Shown here in pieces: positions 41,726 to 51,685 of a stretch of 64,000 nt of DNA (position 1 is the stretch's first letter; each line of letters starts with the position of its first letter). Below the pieces are notes generated by a model. That model searched no databases, was not told the origin of the DNA, and was given only the letters and a program-made list of their open reading frames with translations. A program made the position numbers and the translations under genes. Source of the stretch: Pseudomonas sp. JUb42 (lineage in GTDB: Bacteria > Pseudomonadota > Gammaproteobacteria > Pseudomonadales > Pseudomonadaceae); contig NZ_JANUFD010000002.1 of NCBI RefSeq assembly GCF_024807945.1, positions 372,001 through 436,000 of the forward strand, given 5' to 3'.

Positions 41726-42970
41726 TTACTCGTAGCGCAGTGCGTGCGCCGGCTCGATCTGCGCAGCACGCCAGGCCGGATAAAGCGTGGCGAGGAAGCT
41801 GAGGATAAAGCCGGCGCTGCAGATCAGTACCACGTCGCCGGTTTGCAGGTCCGACGGCAGGTTGCTGATGAAGTACACATCAGAGGTAAAGATGTGCTGG
41901 CCGCTGACTCGCTCGACCCAGGCCACCATCGCACTGACGTTGATTGCCGCAATTACCCCGAGAATGCCACCGATCAAGGTGCCGATCACACCGATCACCG
42001 TGCCCTGCACCATGAAGATGGTCATGATCTGCCGAGGCGTGGCGCCGATGGTGCGCAGGATGGCGATATCCGCGCCCTTGTCGTTCACCACCATAATCAG
42101 CGTTGCGATGATATTGAACGCCGCCACCGCGACAATCATGAGCAACAGCAGGCCGATCATGGTTTTTTCCATTTTCATCGCACTGAACAGGCTGCCCTGG
42201 GTGTGGGTCCAGTCATCGGCACGATAATCGGCGCCCAGCCCCGTGGCGATGGCTGACGACACCTGAGGCGCGGCGTACAGGTCTTTCAGCGCCAGACGCA
42301 CGCCCTGCACCTGATTGGCCTGCCAGTGCTGGATTTCGGCGGCATCGGCGACGTTGACCAGGCCCATGGAGCCATCCAGCTCGGCGCCGACCCGGAAGAT
42401 CCCGACCACGGTCAGGCGTTGCAGGCGCGGGGTGATACCGCCGGGTGCAGCGCTCAACTCGGGCACGATCAGGGTCAGCTTGTCGCCGACATTGAGGCGG
42501 AAACGCCGCGCGGTGATTTCCCCCAGCACCACGCCGAACTCGCCGGGACGCAAGTCCTGCAGGCGGCCCTGGACGATGTGCTGGGTGACGATGGACACTT
42601 GGCTTTCCAGGGCCGGGTCGATGCCATTGATCTGAATCGGCTGCATCGCGCCCTTGTAGGAGAGCATGCCGTCCATCTCGGTGAAGGGCACCGCCGCCGT
42701 CACTTCCGGGTTCTTCATGGCCGCAGCGGCTACCGGTTTCCAGTCGTCGACCGGCTTGACACCGGCGATGACCGCGTGGGGCACCATGCCGAGGATTCGC
42801 GAACTCATTTCCTGCTGGAAACCGTTCATCACCGACAACACCACGATCATCGCCAGCACACCCAGTGCCAGGCCGATCATCGAGGTCATCGAAATGAACG
42901 AAATAAAGTGATTGCGACGCTTGGCGCGGGTGTAGCGCGTACCAATGAATATCGCTAACGGTCTGAACAT
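41726..42970 (-). CDS. lolE: LolC/LolE-type lipoprotein-releasing permease subunit
   Basis: The 414-residue protein starts [20 protein letters not shown] and has four membrane helices (one near residue 28-50, three in the C-terminal FtsX-like region after 265) around a large periplasmic domain. With LolD and the paralogue at 43736 it extracts lipoproteins from the inner membrane for LolA. A frame opens at 42994; ATG 42970 is chosen by comparison with the paralogue. Confidence 0.88.
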   Translation of the reverse strand: MFRPLAIFIGTRYTRAKRRNHFISFISMTSMIGLALGVLAMIVVLSVMNGFQQEMSSRILGMVPHAVIAGVKPVDDWKPVAAAAMKNPEVTAAVPFTEMDGMLSYKGAMQPIQINGIDPALESQVSIVTQHIVQGRLQDLRPGEFGVVLGEITARRFRLNVGDKLTLIVPELSAAPGGITPRLQRLTVVGIFRVGAELDGSMGLVNVADAAEIQHWQANQVQGVRLALKDLYAAPQVSSAIATGLGADYRADDWTHTQGSLFSAMKMEKTMIGLLLLMIVAVAAFNIIATLIMVVNDKGADIAILRTIGATPRQIMTIFMVQGTVIGVIGTLIGGILGVIAAINVSAMVAWVERVSGQHIFTSDVYFISNLPSDLQTGDVVLICSAGFILSFLATLYPAWRAAQIEPAHALRYE

Positions 42971-43044
42971 TCGTGAAGCCCGTGAAAAAAGCACCGTGAA
43001 AAAAAGGACAGCCCCGGCGCGGATAGCACGCCGGGCAAAGGCAA

Positions 43045-43743
43045 TCAGGCCGCGACCAGACGCCCGTCTTCCAGACGCAACACGCGATCCATCTGCGTGG
43101 CCAGGTTCATATCGTGGGTCACCACCAGAAACGCCGTGCGCGAGGACGTGCTCAGCTCAAGCATCAAGTCCTGAATGCCCTGGGCGGTATGGTGGTCGAG
43201 GTTACCCGTAGGCTCGTCGAGCATCACCAGCCCCGGCTGGTTGACCAGCGCCCGGGCGATCGCCACGCGCTGACGCTCACCACCGGACAGCTCCGATGGC
43301 TTGTGCGCCAGGCGATGACCGAGGCCAACCCGCTCCAGCAGGGCCGTGGCCCGCTTGCGCGCCTCAGGGATCGCCGTGCGGCCGATCAACAGCGGCATGC
43401 ACACGTTTTCCAGGGCGGTGAACTCAGGCAACAAATGGTGGAACTGGTAGACGAAGCCCAGCGCGCGGTTGCGCAGCAGGCCACGGGCTTTTTCGCCCAG
43501 GGCCGAAAGTTCTTCGCCGGCCAGCCAGACGCTGCCCTGGGACGGCGTGTCGAGGCCGCCGAGCAGGTTGAGCAAAGTACTTTTACCCGAGCCCGAACTG
43601 CCGACAATCGCCACGCGCTCGCCTGGATGCAGTTCCAGCTGCAGGCCGGACAACACCACTACTGACTCCGGGCCTTCCTCATAGGATTTGCCCAGGTTGC
43701 GGCAACTCAGAACTGCTTTATCACTCATGCCCGACTCACTCAT
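43045..43743 (-). CDS. lolD: Lipoprotein-releasing ABC ATPase LolD
   Basis: The 232-residue ATPase has Walker [11 protein letters not shown]-loop [12 protein letters not shown], signature [15 protein letters not shown], Walker [13 protein letters not shown] and the switch His in LVVTHD. Its ATG at 43743 overlaps the lolC stop by 8 bases (an ATG at 43728 is an alternative). It drives lipoprotein release by the two flanking permeases. Confidence 0.93.
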   Translation of the reverse strand: MSESGMSDKAVLSCRNLGKSYEEGPESVVVLSGLQLELHPGERVAIVGSSGSGKSTLLNLLGGLDTPSQGSVWLAGEELSALGEKARGLLRNRALGFVYQFHHLLPEFTALENVCMPLLIGRTAIPEARKRATALLERVGLGHRLAHKPSELSGGERQRVAIARALVNQPGLVMLDEPTGNLDHHTAQGIQDLMLELSTSSRTAFLVVTHDMNLATQMDRVLRLEDGRLVAA

Positions 43744-44986
43744 AACGTAACGCCTCTGCCGGCTGGGTGCGCGCCGCACGCCAGGCGGGGTACAGGGTGG
43801 CGAGGAAACTCAGGATCAAGGCGGCGCCACAAACCATCAACACGTCCTGGGCCATCAGTTGCGACGGCAGATAGTCGATGAAGTACACGTCCGCATTGAG
43901 AAACTTGTGGCCGATGGCCTTTTCCAGCAGGGCAATCGCCGCGCTGACATTAAGGGCGGCAAAGATGCCGATGACCGCGCCGATCAGGGTGCCGACCACG
44001 CCAATCACTGTGCCCTGCACCATGAAAATTGCCATGATCTGACCCGGCGTCGAGCCCAGGGTGCGCAGGATGGCGATATCGCCCTTCTTGTCGTTGACCA
44101 CCATGACCAGGGTCGAAATGATGTTGAACGCCGCTACGGCCACGATCAGCAGCAGCAACAGGCCGATCATGGATTTCTCCATGCCGATGGCCTGGTACAG
44201 GTTGCCGTGGGTGCGGGTCCAGTCACGGGCGTAGTAATTGTGCTCGCCCAGGCGCTGGGCGATTTCCCAGGAAACCCGTGGCGCATCGAACAGGTTCTGG
44301 AATTTCAGGCGCACGCCCTGAACCTGGTCCGGCTTCCAGCGCTTCATCAGGGCCAGGTCGCTGAGGTTGGTGATGCCCAGGTAACCATCCAGCTCACCGG
44401 CGCCGACATGGAAGATACCGACCACGGTAAAGCGCTTCATGCGCGGGAACATCCCGCCCGGTGTGACGGTGACTTCCGGCGCGACGAAGGTCACCTTGTC
44501 GCCCAGCACCACGCCCAGCTTGTTCGCGGCCTTGTCGCCCAGGACTACGCCGAACTCGCCGGGGGCCAGGTCATCGAGCTTCCCCTGCTGCATGAAGTTA
44601 TCGATGATCGAAACTTTACGCTCCTGCACAGGGTCGATGGCATTAAGGAGGATCTTCTGCACCTTGCCATTGTTGGTCAGCAAACCCTGCATCTGGGTGA
44701 AAGGCGCGATCGCCTCGACCTGTGGGGTCTGCTTGATCTTGGCGGCCAAGGCCTGCCAGTCGTTGATCGGCTCGCCGGCCTCGATGGTGGCGTGGGGCAC
44801 CATGCCCAGGACGCGGGTACGCATTTCATGATCGAAACCATTCATGACCGATAACACGACTATCATCACCACTACACCGAGGGCGAGGCCGATCATGGAA
44901 GTCAAGGAAATGAAAGATACGAAATGGTTACGGCGTTTTGCACGGGTATAACGCGTGCCAATGAATACAAAAAGAGGTCTGAACAT
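43736..44986 (-). CDS. lolC: Lipoprotein-releasing permease subunit LolC
   Basis: The 416-residue protein is a close paralogue of the gene at 41726 (same start [20 protein letters not shown] and the same four-helix FtsX/MacB layout). The order lolC-lolD-lolE is the standard operon, and lolD overlaps this gene. Which of the two permeases is C and which E follows gene order rather than a diagnostic residue. It diverges from the PilZ gene at 45089. Confidence 0.9.
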   Translation of the reverse strand: MFRPLFVFIGTRYTRAKRRNHFVSFISLTSMIGLALGVVVMIVVLSVMNGFDHEMRTRVLGMVPHATIEAGEPINDWQALAAKIKQTPQVEAIAPFTQMQGLLTNNGKVQKILLNAIDPVQERKVSIIDNFMQQGKLDDLAPGEFGVVLGDKAANKLGVVLGDKVTFVAPEVTVTPGGMFPRMKRFTVVGIFHVGAGELDGYLGITNLSDLALMKRWKPDQVQGVRLKFQNLFDAPRVSWEIAQRLGEHNYYARDWTRTHGNLYQAIGMEKSMIGLLLLLIVAVAAFNIISTLVMVVNDKKGDIAILRTLGSTPGQIMAIFMVQGTVIGVVGTLIGAVIGIFAALNVSAAIALLEKAIGHKFLNADVYFIDYLPSQLMAQDVLMVCGAALILSFLATLYPAWRAARTQPAEALRYE

Positions 44987-45088
44987 GTGGTGGCTTGTTC
45001 GAGGGAATGGGAAAGTCCTTGTAGCAGGTCCAATCGTAGCGCTTTAAACTCAAAACACTCTGACCACCGCCGCCACCATGGGTTCACC

Positions 45089-45676
45089 ATGTCGACATTA
45101 GATGAAGAAGAACGCCGCGAATACTACCGTATCGAGGATAGTGTCGCACTGGAAATTCACCTGCTGACGGATGAAGAAGCACAGGATCCGAGCCAGGTGC
45201 AGAGCCGTTCGATCATGTTTGATCTGCTCAGCGAATTGCACATCAGCGAGTTCGAATCCCAGCACCTGCTGCGTCAGCTGGATGAGCGCGACAGGGTCAT
45301 GAACAGCTTCCTCAAGGCCCTGAGCAAGCGTATCGACCTGCTCAGCAAAGTCATGGCGCAGACCATCATGGGCCATATCGGTGCACCGCAGCCGGTGATC
45401 ATTTCCGAAGGCGGCCTGCAGTTTCGCTCGCCGGTCCTGTTGCCGGTCGATGGCCTGCTGTCGCTCAAGATGGTGCTCATGCCCCAGGCGTCGGGCCTGA
45501 TGGTGCAGGCCAAGGTCATTCGCTGCTCGCGCAGACCTGATGGCGGCTTTGATGTCGGCACCGATTTCATCGACCTGCCCGACACCCAGCGCCAACTGCT
45601 CGCCCGGCATATTCTGCAACGCCAGGCCCAGGCGCGCCGCGAGGCACTGGAAAAAGAAAAACCGCAACCCGATTGA
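45089..45676 (+). CDS. PilZ-domain protein (long form)
   Basis: The 195-residue protein has an N-terminal RREYYRIEDSVALEIHLL, a helical middle (about 40-100) and a C-terminal PilZ-like barrel with ISEGGLQFRSPVLLPVD and DVGTDFIDLPDTQRQL. It probably binds c-di-GMP, though the second motif is relaxed (SEGGLQF). ATG 45089 was chosen as the first credible start; the upstream codons overlap lolC. It is divergent from lolC. Confidence 0.82.
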   Translation: MSTLDEEERREYYRIEDSVALEIHLLTDEEAQDPSQVQSRSIMFDLLSELHISEFESQHLLRQLDERDRVMNSFLKALSKRIDLLSKVMAQTIMGHIGAPQPVIISEGGLQFRSPVLLPVDGLLSLKMVLMPQASGLMVQAKVIRCSRRPDGGFDVGTDFIDLPDTQRQLLARHILQRQAQARREALEKEKPQPD

Positions 45677-45725
45677 ATCGACCAGATTGTGCACAACCGG
45701 CGCCTCACCGCCTCCAGGAGTAAAT

Positions 45726-46448
45726 GTGACCCTTATCTACGGCCACCGCGGCGCCAAAGGCGAAGCCCCCGAAAACACCCTCACTAGCTTTCAGGAGTGT
45801 CTCAAGCACGGCGTACGACGTTGCGAGCTGGACCTGCACCTGTCTCGCGACGGCGAGCTGATGGTGATCCACGACCCGACCCTCAAGCGCACCACCGACC
45901 GCCGTGGCAAGGTGGTCGAGCACCTGGGCGCCGATCTGGTGACCTATGACGCACGCAAAGGCGGGCCGGGCTGGGTCAACAGCTGCCCGATTCCGCGCCT
46001 GGAAGAGCTGTTCGAAAAGTGCGATTTCGAGCACTGGCAGCTGGAAGTCAAAAGCGCCTCGCGCACCCGTGCCGCCACCACCGTCCTGGCCATCCGCGAA
46101 ATGGTTCAGCGCCATGGTTTGCTGGACAAGGTAACCATCACTTCGAGCTCGCGGGAAGTGCTACGCGCCGCCCAGGAGCTGACCCCGGATATCTCCCGTG
46201 GCCTGGTGGCGGAATATGCCTGGCTGGACCCGCTGAAAGTTGCGCAGAACTACGGTTGCGAGATTCTGGCGTTGAACTGGACGCTGTGCACCCCGGAGCG
46301 CTTGAAGAAAGCACAGAATCAGGGCCTGCATGTGTCGGTATGGACAGTCAACGAGCCCGCGCTGATGCGCAGGCTCGCCGACTTCGGCGTAGACAGCCTG
46401 ATTACAGACTTTCCCGGTTTGGCCACTTCCACCCTCGGGAATCGCTGA
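45726..46448 (+). CDS. Glycerophosphodiester phosphodiesterase (UgpQ/GlpQ-like)
   Basis: The 240-residue cytoplasmic enzyme has the GDPD TIM-barrel signature: [18 protein letters not shown] (catalytic HR and ENT), [19 protein letters not shown] (metal-binding ExD and His), and WTVNEP near the end. It hydrolyses glycerophosphodiesters to sn-glycerol-3-phosphate. The start is GTG with SD AGGAG 6-7 bases upstream. No signal peptide. Confidence 0.9.
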   Translation: MTLIYGHRGAKGEAPENTLTSFQECLKHGVRRCELDLHLSRDGELMVIHDPTLKRTTDRRGKVVEHLGADLVTYDARKGGPGWVNSCPIPRLEELFEKCDFEHWQLEVKSASRTRAATTVLAIREMVQRHGLLDKVTITSSSREVLRAAQELTPDISRGLVAEYAWLDPLKVAQNYGCEILALNWTLCTPERLKKAQNQGLHVSVWTVNEPALMRRLADFGVDSLITDFPGLATSTLGNR

Positions 46449-46459
46449 AATCGGTCTCC

Positions 46460-46484
46460 CCGGCCGGCTCAGGCCACCGGCCGG
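46460..46484. terminator. GC-rich hairpin between convergent genes
   Basis: CCGGCCGG-CTCAGGCCA-CCGGCCGG forms an 8-bp stem between the phosphodiesterase and sthA stops. No T run directly follows, so it may be a weak terminator. Confidence 0.5.
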
Positions 46485-46490
46485 AGCCGC

Positions 46491-47885
46491 TTAAAAAAGC
46501 CGGTTGAGGCCGTCGTAAGCAGCTACCCGATAGGCTTCGGCCATGGTCGGGTAGTTGAACGTGGTGTTGACGAAGTACTTCAGCGAGTTGGCCTCGCCCG
46601 GCTGGTTCATGATGGCCTGGCCGATGTGAACAATCTCCGACGCCTGGTCACCGAAGCAATGAACGCCCAGCACTTGCAGGGTTTCGCGGTGGAACAGGAT
46701 CTTCAGCATGCCGACCCGTTCCCCGGAAATCTGCGCCCGCGCCATGCCTTTGAAGAAGGCCTTGCCCACTTCGTAAGGCACCTTGGCCTGGGTCAGTTCG
46801 TGTTCATTCTGACCAATCGAGCTGATCTCGGGAATGGTGTAGATCCCGGTCGGCACGTCGTTCACGAAACGCCAGCTGCCGTTGTCGACCACGCTACCCG
46901 CCGCCGAACGACCCTGGTCGTAGGCAGCACTGGCCAGGCTCGGCCAGCCGATCACATCGCCTGCGCCATAAATACCCGGCACGCTGGTGCTGTAGGTTTC
47001 ATCGACTTCCATCTGACCGCGACCATTGGCCTTGAGGCCGACGTTTTCCAGACCCAGTTTGTCGGTGTTGCCAGTTCGGCCGTTGCACCAGAGCAAGGCG
47101 TCCGCCTTGATCTTCTTGCCGGATTTGAGGTGCAGGATCACACCGTTTTCCAGGCCTTCGACACGCTCGTACTCTTCGTTATGGCGAACCATGACGTTGT
47201 TGTTACTGAAGTGATAACTCAGGGCCTGGGAAATTTCCGAGTCCAGGAAGCTCAACAGCTGCTCGCGGTTGTCCACCAGTTCAACCATCACCCCCAGGCC
47301 GCTGAAGATCGACGCATATTCGCAACCGATGACGCCCGCGCCGTAGATGATCAGTTTGCGCGGGGTGTGGTTGAGGCTGAGGATGGTGTCGCTGTCGTAG
47401 ATTCGCTTGTGGGTAAAGTCGATATCGGCAGGGCGATACGGGCGCGAGCCGGTGGCGATGATGATCTGGTTCGCCACCAGTTTTTCCATCACACCGTTGC
47501 CGCAGACCACATTGATGGTGCGCTCGTCGCCGAAGCTGCCGACACCGAAGAACACATCGACCCGGTTGCGGGCGTAGTAGGCCGTGCGCGAAGTCACCTG
47601 CTTGGAGATGACTTCCTCGGCGCTTTTCAATACATCGGGGAACGAGAACCAGCGCGGCTCGCCAATGGCCCGGAACATCGGGTTGGTGTTGAACTGGATG
47701 ATTTGCTTGACCGAATGACGCAATGCCTTGGAAGGAATGGTACCAAGGTGGGTGCAGTTGCCGCCGACCTGGCGACGGCTGTCGACCATGGCAACCTTGC
47801 GTCCCGCCTTCGCGGCGTTCATTGCCGCACCTTCACCGGCAGGGCCGGAACCCAATACCACTACGTCGTAGTTGTAGACAGCCAT
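46491..47885 (-). CDS. sthA: Soluble pyridine nucleotide transhydrogenase
   Basis: The 464-residue flavoprotein interconverts NADPH and NADH. The FAD-binding [19 protein letters not shown] lies at residues 11-29. The position of the redox disulphide has CTHLGT in place of CxxxxC, which is characteristic of SthA as opposed to other members of the disulphide reductase family. NAD-binding [15 protein letters not shown] and a C-terminal dimerisation domain follow. The length is standard. Confidence 0.95.
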   Translation of the reverse strand: MAVYNYDVVVLGSGPAGEGAAMNAAKAGRKVAMVDSRRQVGGNCTHLGTIPSKALRHSVKQIIQFNTNPMFRAIGEPRWFSFPDVLKSAEEVISKQVTSRTAYYARNRVDVFFGVGSFGDERTINVVCGNGVMEKLVANQIIIATGSRPYRPADIDFTHKRIYDSDTILSLNHTPRKLIIYGAGVIGCEYASIFSGLGVMVELVDNREQLLSFLDSEISQALSYHFSNNNVMVRHNEEYERVEGLENGVILHLKSGKKIKADALLWCNGRTGNTDKLGLENVGLKANGRGQMEVDETYSTSVPGIYGAGDVIGWPSLASAAYDQGRSAAGSVVDNGSWRFVNDVPTGIYTIPEISSIGQNEHELTQAKVPYEVGKAFFKGMARAQISGERVGMLKILFHRETLQVLGVHCFGDQASEIVHIGQAIMNQPGEANSLKYFVNTTFNYPTMAEAYRVAAYDGLNRLF

Positions 47886-48412
47886 GCGTACTCCTTTAGA
47901 ACAGGCCGAGGCGCCACTCTGGCAGCTCTGGCTAAATCATGTCGCGGCCAGCGACATGAAGGATCGAAATTTCGAGGCGCAGTCTAAACCTGCGCCAAAG
48001 CGCCGAACATTAACCCTTGGTCGTGTCACAAGCCACTGTTTACCACGCGGTCTGTGACGTGCCATCGGTCGAAAAGCCGGTTGCGGCGAATCATAGAACG
48101 CTTATCGGCACAAATCGCCAAAAATCCTGCAATTGACCACCCAGCCTTCAAGAAAGCGTATTTCAACCCCTGTAATAACCAAGCACGCCACTCAGGCAAG
48201 GGGCGACATAACGGCCAAATCCGACCAGTAATGGTTGTCTTTAGCCACTATTACACATATTGTTACATCTATGTCTTGTGCGCAGGCAGGGAGCCTTGGC
48301 CGAGCCAAATCAGGAACATAAATACAACGGATTCCACAGGGGCTGGCGCCGTTTCAGTGCGTGCTGAAACGATGACGGCACCTATCGATACAGCCTGAGT
48401 GAGTAAATAAAA
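47886..48412. other. Intergenic region between sthA and transporter gene
   Basis: Divergent promoters are expected in these 527 bases. A plus-strand frame (48054-48398) is unconvincing. Near 48240-48280 the sequence is AT-rich. An inverted repeat CGTTTCAG/CTGAAACG (48350-48371) lies 41 bases before the transporter start and may be an operator or leader hairpin. Confidence 0.5.
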
Positions 48413-49714
48413 ATGGCCTCGAATACGGGCAAAGGCAAGGCGATATTTCGCGTTGTCAGCGGCAACTTCCTTGAAATGTTTGACTTCATGGTCTACGGCT
48501 TTTACGCCACGGCCATTGCCAAGACCTTCTTCCCTGCCGATAGCGAATTCGCATCCCTGATGCTGTCCCTGGCGACCTTCGGTGCCGGCTTCCTGATGCG
48601 CCCACTGGGTGCCATCTTCCTCGGCGCCTACATCGACCGCCACGGCCGCAAACAAGGTCTGGTCGTTACCCTGGCCATGATGGCCATGGGTACGGTGCTG
48701 ATTGCCTGCGTCCCCGGCTATGCAACGCTCGGCGTTGCGGCACCGATCCTGGTCCTGGTCGGCCGCCTGCTGCAAGGCTTCTCCGCCGGTGTCGAACTGG
48801 GTGGTGTTTCGGTCTACCTGGCAGAAATCTCCACACCGGGCCGCAAAGGCTTTTTCGTCAGCTGGCAATCGGCTAGCCAACAGGCTGCCGTGGTCTTCGC
48901 AGGTCTGCTCGGTGTTGGCCTGAACCACTGGCTCAGCCCGGCGGAAATGGGTGATTGGGGCTGGCGCGTGCCGTTCCTGATCGGTTGCATGATCGTTCCG
49001 GCGATCTTCGTTATCCGTCGCTCCCTGGAAGAAACCCCCGAGTTCGAAGCCCGCGCCGCCAAGCATCGCCCAACCATGGGCGAAGTGATGAAGTCCATCG
49101 GTCAGAACTTCGGCCTGGTCATCGCCGGCATGGCGCTGGTGGTCATGACCACTGTGTCCTTCTACCTGATCACTGCCTACACCCCGACCTTCGGCAAGAA
49201 CGAACTGCACCTGTCTGACCTGGACAGCCTGCTGGTAACCGTATGCGTCGGTATTTCCAACTTCATCTGGCTGCCGGTAATGGGCGCCGTGTCCGACAAG
49301 ATCGGCCGCAAGCCGCTGCTGCTGGCCGCGACCATCCTTGCCATCATCACCGCCTACCCGGCGCTGTCCTGGCTGACGTCCAACCCAAGCTTCGCCAACC
49401 TGCTGATCGTCGAGCTGTGGCTGTCGTTCCTGTACGGTTCGTACAACGGTGCGATGGTGGTTTCCCTGACCGAAATCATGCCGATTGAAGTCCGCACCAC
49501 CGGCTTCTCCCTGGCCTACAGCCTGGCGACCGCAACCTTCGGCGGCTTCACTCCGGCGGCCTGTACCTATCTGATCCACGTCCTGGACAACAAGGCAGCA
49601 CCGGGCATCTGGCTCAGTGGCGCCGCCATCCTCGGCCTGATCGCCACCCTGGTCCTGTTCCGCAAGGGCGGCCAGGCACACAAGGCGGCACAAAACGCTG
49701 TCGCTGCTGGCTGA
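48413..49714 (+). CDS. MFS transporter, metabolite:H+ symporter family (citrate/tricarballylate-like)
   Basis: The 433-residue protein has 12 predicted membrane helices. MFS loop motifs [12 protein letters not shown] (about 67-78) and [11 protein letters not shown] (about 291-301) are present, and the MHS-type stretch [19 protein letters not shown] opens the protein. Closest in style to citrate/tricarballylate:H+ symporters; the substrate cannot be fixed from sequence. It diverges from sthA and ends in a strong terminator. Confidence 0.88.
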   Translation: MASNTGKGKAIFRVVSGNFLEMFDFMVYGFYATAIAKTFFPADSEFASLMLSLATFGAGFLMRPLGAIFLGAYIDRHGRKQGLVVTLAMMAMGTVLIACVPGYATLGVAAPILVLVGRLLQGFSAGVELGGVSVYLAEISTPGRKGFFVSWQSASQQAAVVFAGLLGVGLNHWLSPAEMGDWGWRVPFLIGCMIVPAIFVIRRSLEETPEFEARAAKHRPTMGEVMKSIGQNFGLVIAGMALVVMTTVSFYLITAYTPTFGKNELHLSDLDSLLVTVCVGISNFIWLPVMGAVSDKIGRKPLLLAATILAIITAYPALSWLTSNPSFANLLIVELWLSFLYGSYNGAMVVSLTEIMPIEVRTTGFSLAYSLATATFGGFTPAACTYLIHVLDNKAAPGIWLSGAAILGLIATLVLFRKGGQAHKAAQNAVAAG

Positions 49715-49731
49715 TTCAGCTCCAGCCACAC

Positions 49732-49767
49732 AAAAATGCCCCGACTGGTGACAGTCGGGGCATTTTT
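49732..49767. terminator. Terminator of transporter gene
   Basis: ATGCCCCGACTG-GTGA-CAGTCGGGGCAT, a 12-bp stem between A and T runs. A near copy occurs at 49896. Confidence 0.93.
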
Positions 49768-49785
49768 ATGAGCGGTTCATTTTGC

Positions 49786-49882
49786 CTGTGGGAGCGAGGC
49801 TTGCCCGCGAAGGCGGTATTTCAGGGCCGGATTATGTGTTGGATGTACCGGCCTCTTCGCGGGCAAGCCTCGCTCCCACAAG
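49786..49882. repeat. REP palindrome pair
   Basis: GTGGGAGCGAGGCTTGCCCG (from 49789) and its inverse GCGGGCAAGCCTCGCTCCCA (to 49879), separated by about 55 bases and sandwiched between two similar terminators. Confidence 0.92.
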
Positions 49883-49895
49883 GCTACTTCGCAGC

Positions 49896-49935
49896 AAAAA
49901 AAACGCCCCGACTGGCAACAGTCGGGGCGTTTTCA
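49896..49935. terminator. Bidirectional terminator of gap
   Basis: AACGCCCCGACTG-GCAA-CAGTCGGGGCGTT with flanking A and T runs; it ends gap on the minus strand. The core is the same as in the terminator at 49732. Confidence 0.9.
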
Positions 49936-49975
49936 TTTCATCTTGCAGCCCGCAGCTCGAAGCCAGCCGCTGCTT

Positions 49976-51439
49976 TTACCGTGGAAAGGCTGGTGGATTA
50001 ACGCCCGCCATATCTTCCATCACGCGGACCACCTGGCAGCTGTAACCGAATTCGTTGTCGTACCAGACGTACAGGACAACACGGTTATCGTTGGCGATGG
50101 TGGCTTCGGCATCGACCACACCGGCGTGACGCGAGCCGACGAAGTCAGTGGATACCACTTCCTGAGAGCTGACGAAGTCGATCTGCTTGTGCAGGTCGGA
50201 GTACAGCGCAGTGTGACGCAGGTACTCGTTCACGTCCTCGCGGGTCGTGTTCTTTTCCAGGTACAGGTTGAGGATGGCCATGGACACGTTGGGCGTCGGC
50301 ACGCGGATTGCGTTGCCGGTCAGCTTGCCGGCCAGCTCAGGCAGGGCCTTGGCGGCGGCAGTGGCAGCACCGGTCTCGGTGATAACCATGTTCAGCGCAG
50401 CGCTGCGGCCACGGCGATCGCCCTTGTGGAAGTTGTCGATCAGGTTCTGGTCGTTGGTGTACGAGTGAACCGTTTCAACGTGACCGTTGACGATGCCGTA
50501 CTTGTCGTTGATTGCCTTGAGCACCGGCACGATGGCGTTGGTGGTGCAGGACGCTGCCGAGATGATCTTGTCATCGGCAGTGATTTCGCCATGGTTGATA
50601 CCGTGGACGATGTTCTTCAGCTTGCCCTTGCCCGGCGCGGTCAGGACTACGCGGTCGACGCCTGGGCAGGCCAGGTGCTGGCCGAGGCCGTCGGCATCAC
50701 GCCAGACACCGGTGTTGTCCACCAGCAGAGCATTGCTGATGCCGTACTGGGTGTAATCCACCTCGGTCGGGTTCTTCGCGTAGATCACCTGGATCAGGTT
50801 GCCGTTGGCGGTGATGGTGTTGTTGGCTTCGTCGATGGTGATGGTGCCATCGAACGGACCGTGCACCGAATCACGACGCAGCAGGCTGGCACGCTTGACC
50901 AGATCGTTCTCGGCGCCCTTGCGCACGACGATGGCACGCAGTCGCAGGCCGTCGCCGCCACCGGTCTTCTCGATCAGGATACGCGCCAGCAGGCGACCGA
51001 TACGGCCGAAACCGTAAAGCACAACGTCAGTGCCTTTACGGGCATTGGCGTTCTGCTGGCCAACTACATCGGCCAGTTCGTCACGGACGAACTGCTCGGC
51101 GCTGCGGCCATTGCCTTCGGACTTGAACTTCACGGCCAGCTTGCCCAGGTCCACCGAAGCGGCACCCAGCTTGAGCTCGCTCATCGCTTTGATGAGCGGG
51201 AAAGTCTCGTGGACGGACAACTCACTCGCATCGGACTGGCGATGACGGGCAAAGCGGTGGGCTTTGAGAATCGCGATCACTGAACGGTTGATCAGGCTAC
51301 GGCCGTAGATCGAACTCACCACATTGTTATTGCGGTAGAGCTGTCCAATAAGAGGAATCATCGCTTCGGCGAGCGCTTCACGATCAATCCACTCACCAAG
51401 ACACTGGTCGGGCTTCTGAGTCACGGGAACCTTCCACAT
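49976..51439 (-). CDS. gap: Glyceraldehyde-3-phosphate dehydrogenase, long form
   Basis: The 487-residue protein is about 150 residues longer than standard GAPDH. The extra N-terminus (1-137) is helical and unrelated to the catalytic fold. The Rossmann start is VLYGFGRIGR (140-149); the catalytic Cys is in SAASCTTNAI (C298); the C-terminal NAD contact is WYDNEFGYS. Long-form enzymes of this type exist in pseudomonads alongside other gap genes and are thought to serve gluconeogenesis. It is divergent from mfd. Confidence 0.93.
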   Translation of the reverse strand: MWKVPVTQKPDQCLGEWIDREALAEAMIPLIGQLYRNNNVVSSIYGRSLINRSVIAILKAHRFARHRQSDASELSVHETFPLIKAMSELKLGAASVDLGKLAVKFKSEGNGRSAEQFVRDELADVVGQQNANARKGTDVVLYGFGRIGRLLARILIEKTGGGDGLRLRAIVVRKGAENDLVKRASLLRRDSVHGPFDGTITIDEANNTITANGNLIQVIYAKNPTEVDYTQYGISNALLVDNTGVWRDADGLGQHLACPGVDRVVLTAPGKGKLKNIVHGINHGEITADDKIISAASCTTNAIVPVLKAINDKYGIVNGHVETVHSYTNDQNLIDNFHKGDRRGRSAALNMVITETGAATAAAKALPELAGKLTGNAIRVPTPNVSMAILNLYLEKNTTREDVNEYLRHTALYSDLHKQIDFVSSQEVVSTDFVGSRHAGVVDAEATIANDNRVVLYVWYDNEFGYSCQVVRVMEDMAGVNPPAFPR

Positions 51440-51685
51440 GTAGGGGCTGAAAAAAGGGGCTACATTATGACCGCGCCTTTGTTTATGAGCAATGCACGGC
51501 TATCAGATCTGACGGCACTACATAATTTTCACCCCCTTGTGACAGCGCTGTCCTTCATAAGATCCGCTGCTTTTCGCCCACACAAACATTCTGAAAACAG
51601 CGTAAAGTTTCAGGCTGACTGACAGCCCTGACCTTCCACCGGTACAATCGCGGCCCCTGTCGCAACGCCTGGAGCTTTATCTTCC

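Noticed and set aside
48054..48398. 114-codon frame upstream of the transporter
   Set aside because: No SD, low-complexity mixture, includes the promoter region and inverted repeat.
48269..49729. Long minus-strand frame (486 codons) opposite the MFS gene
   Set aside because: Gln/Gly/Asp-rich low-complexity translation typical of antisense frames in high-GC DNA; the plus-strand gene has clear family motifs.
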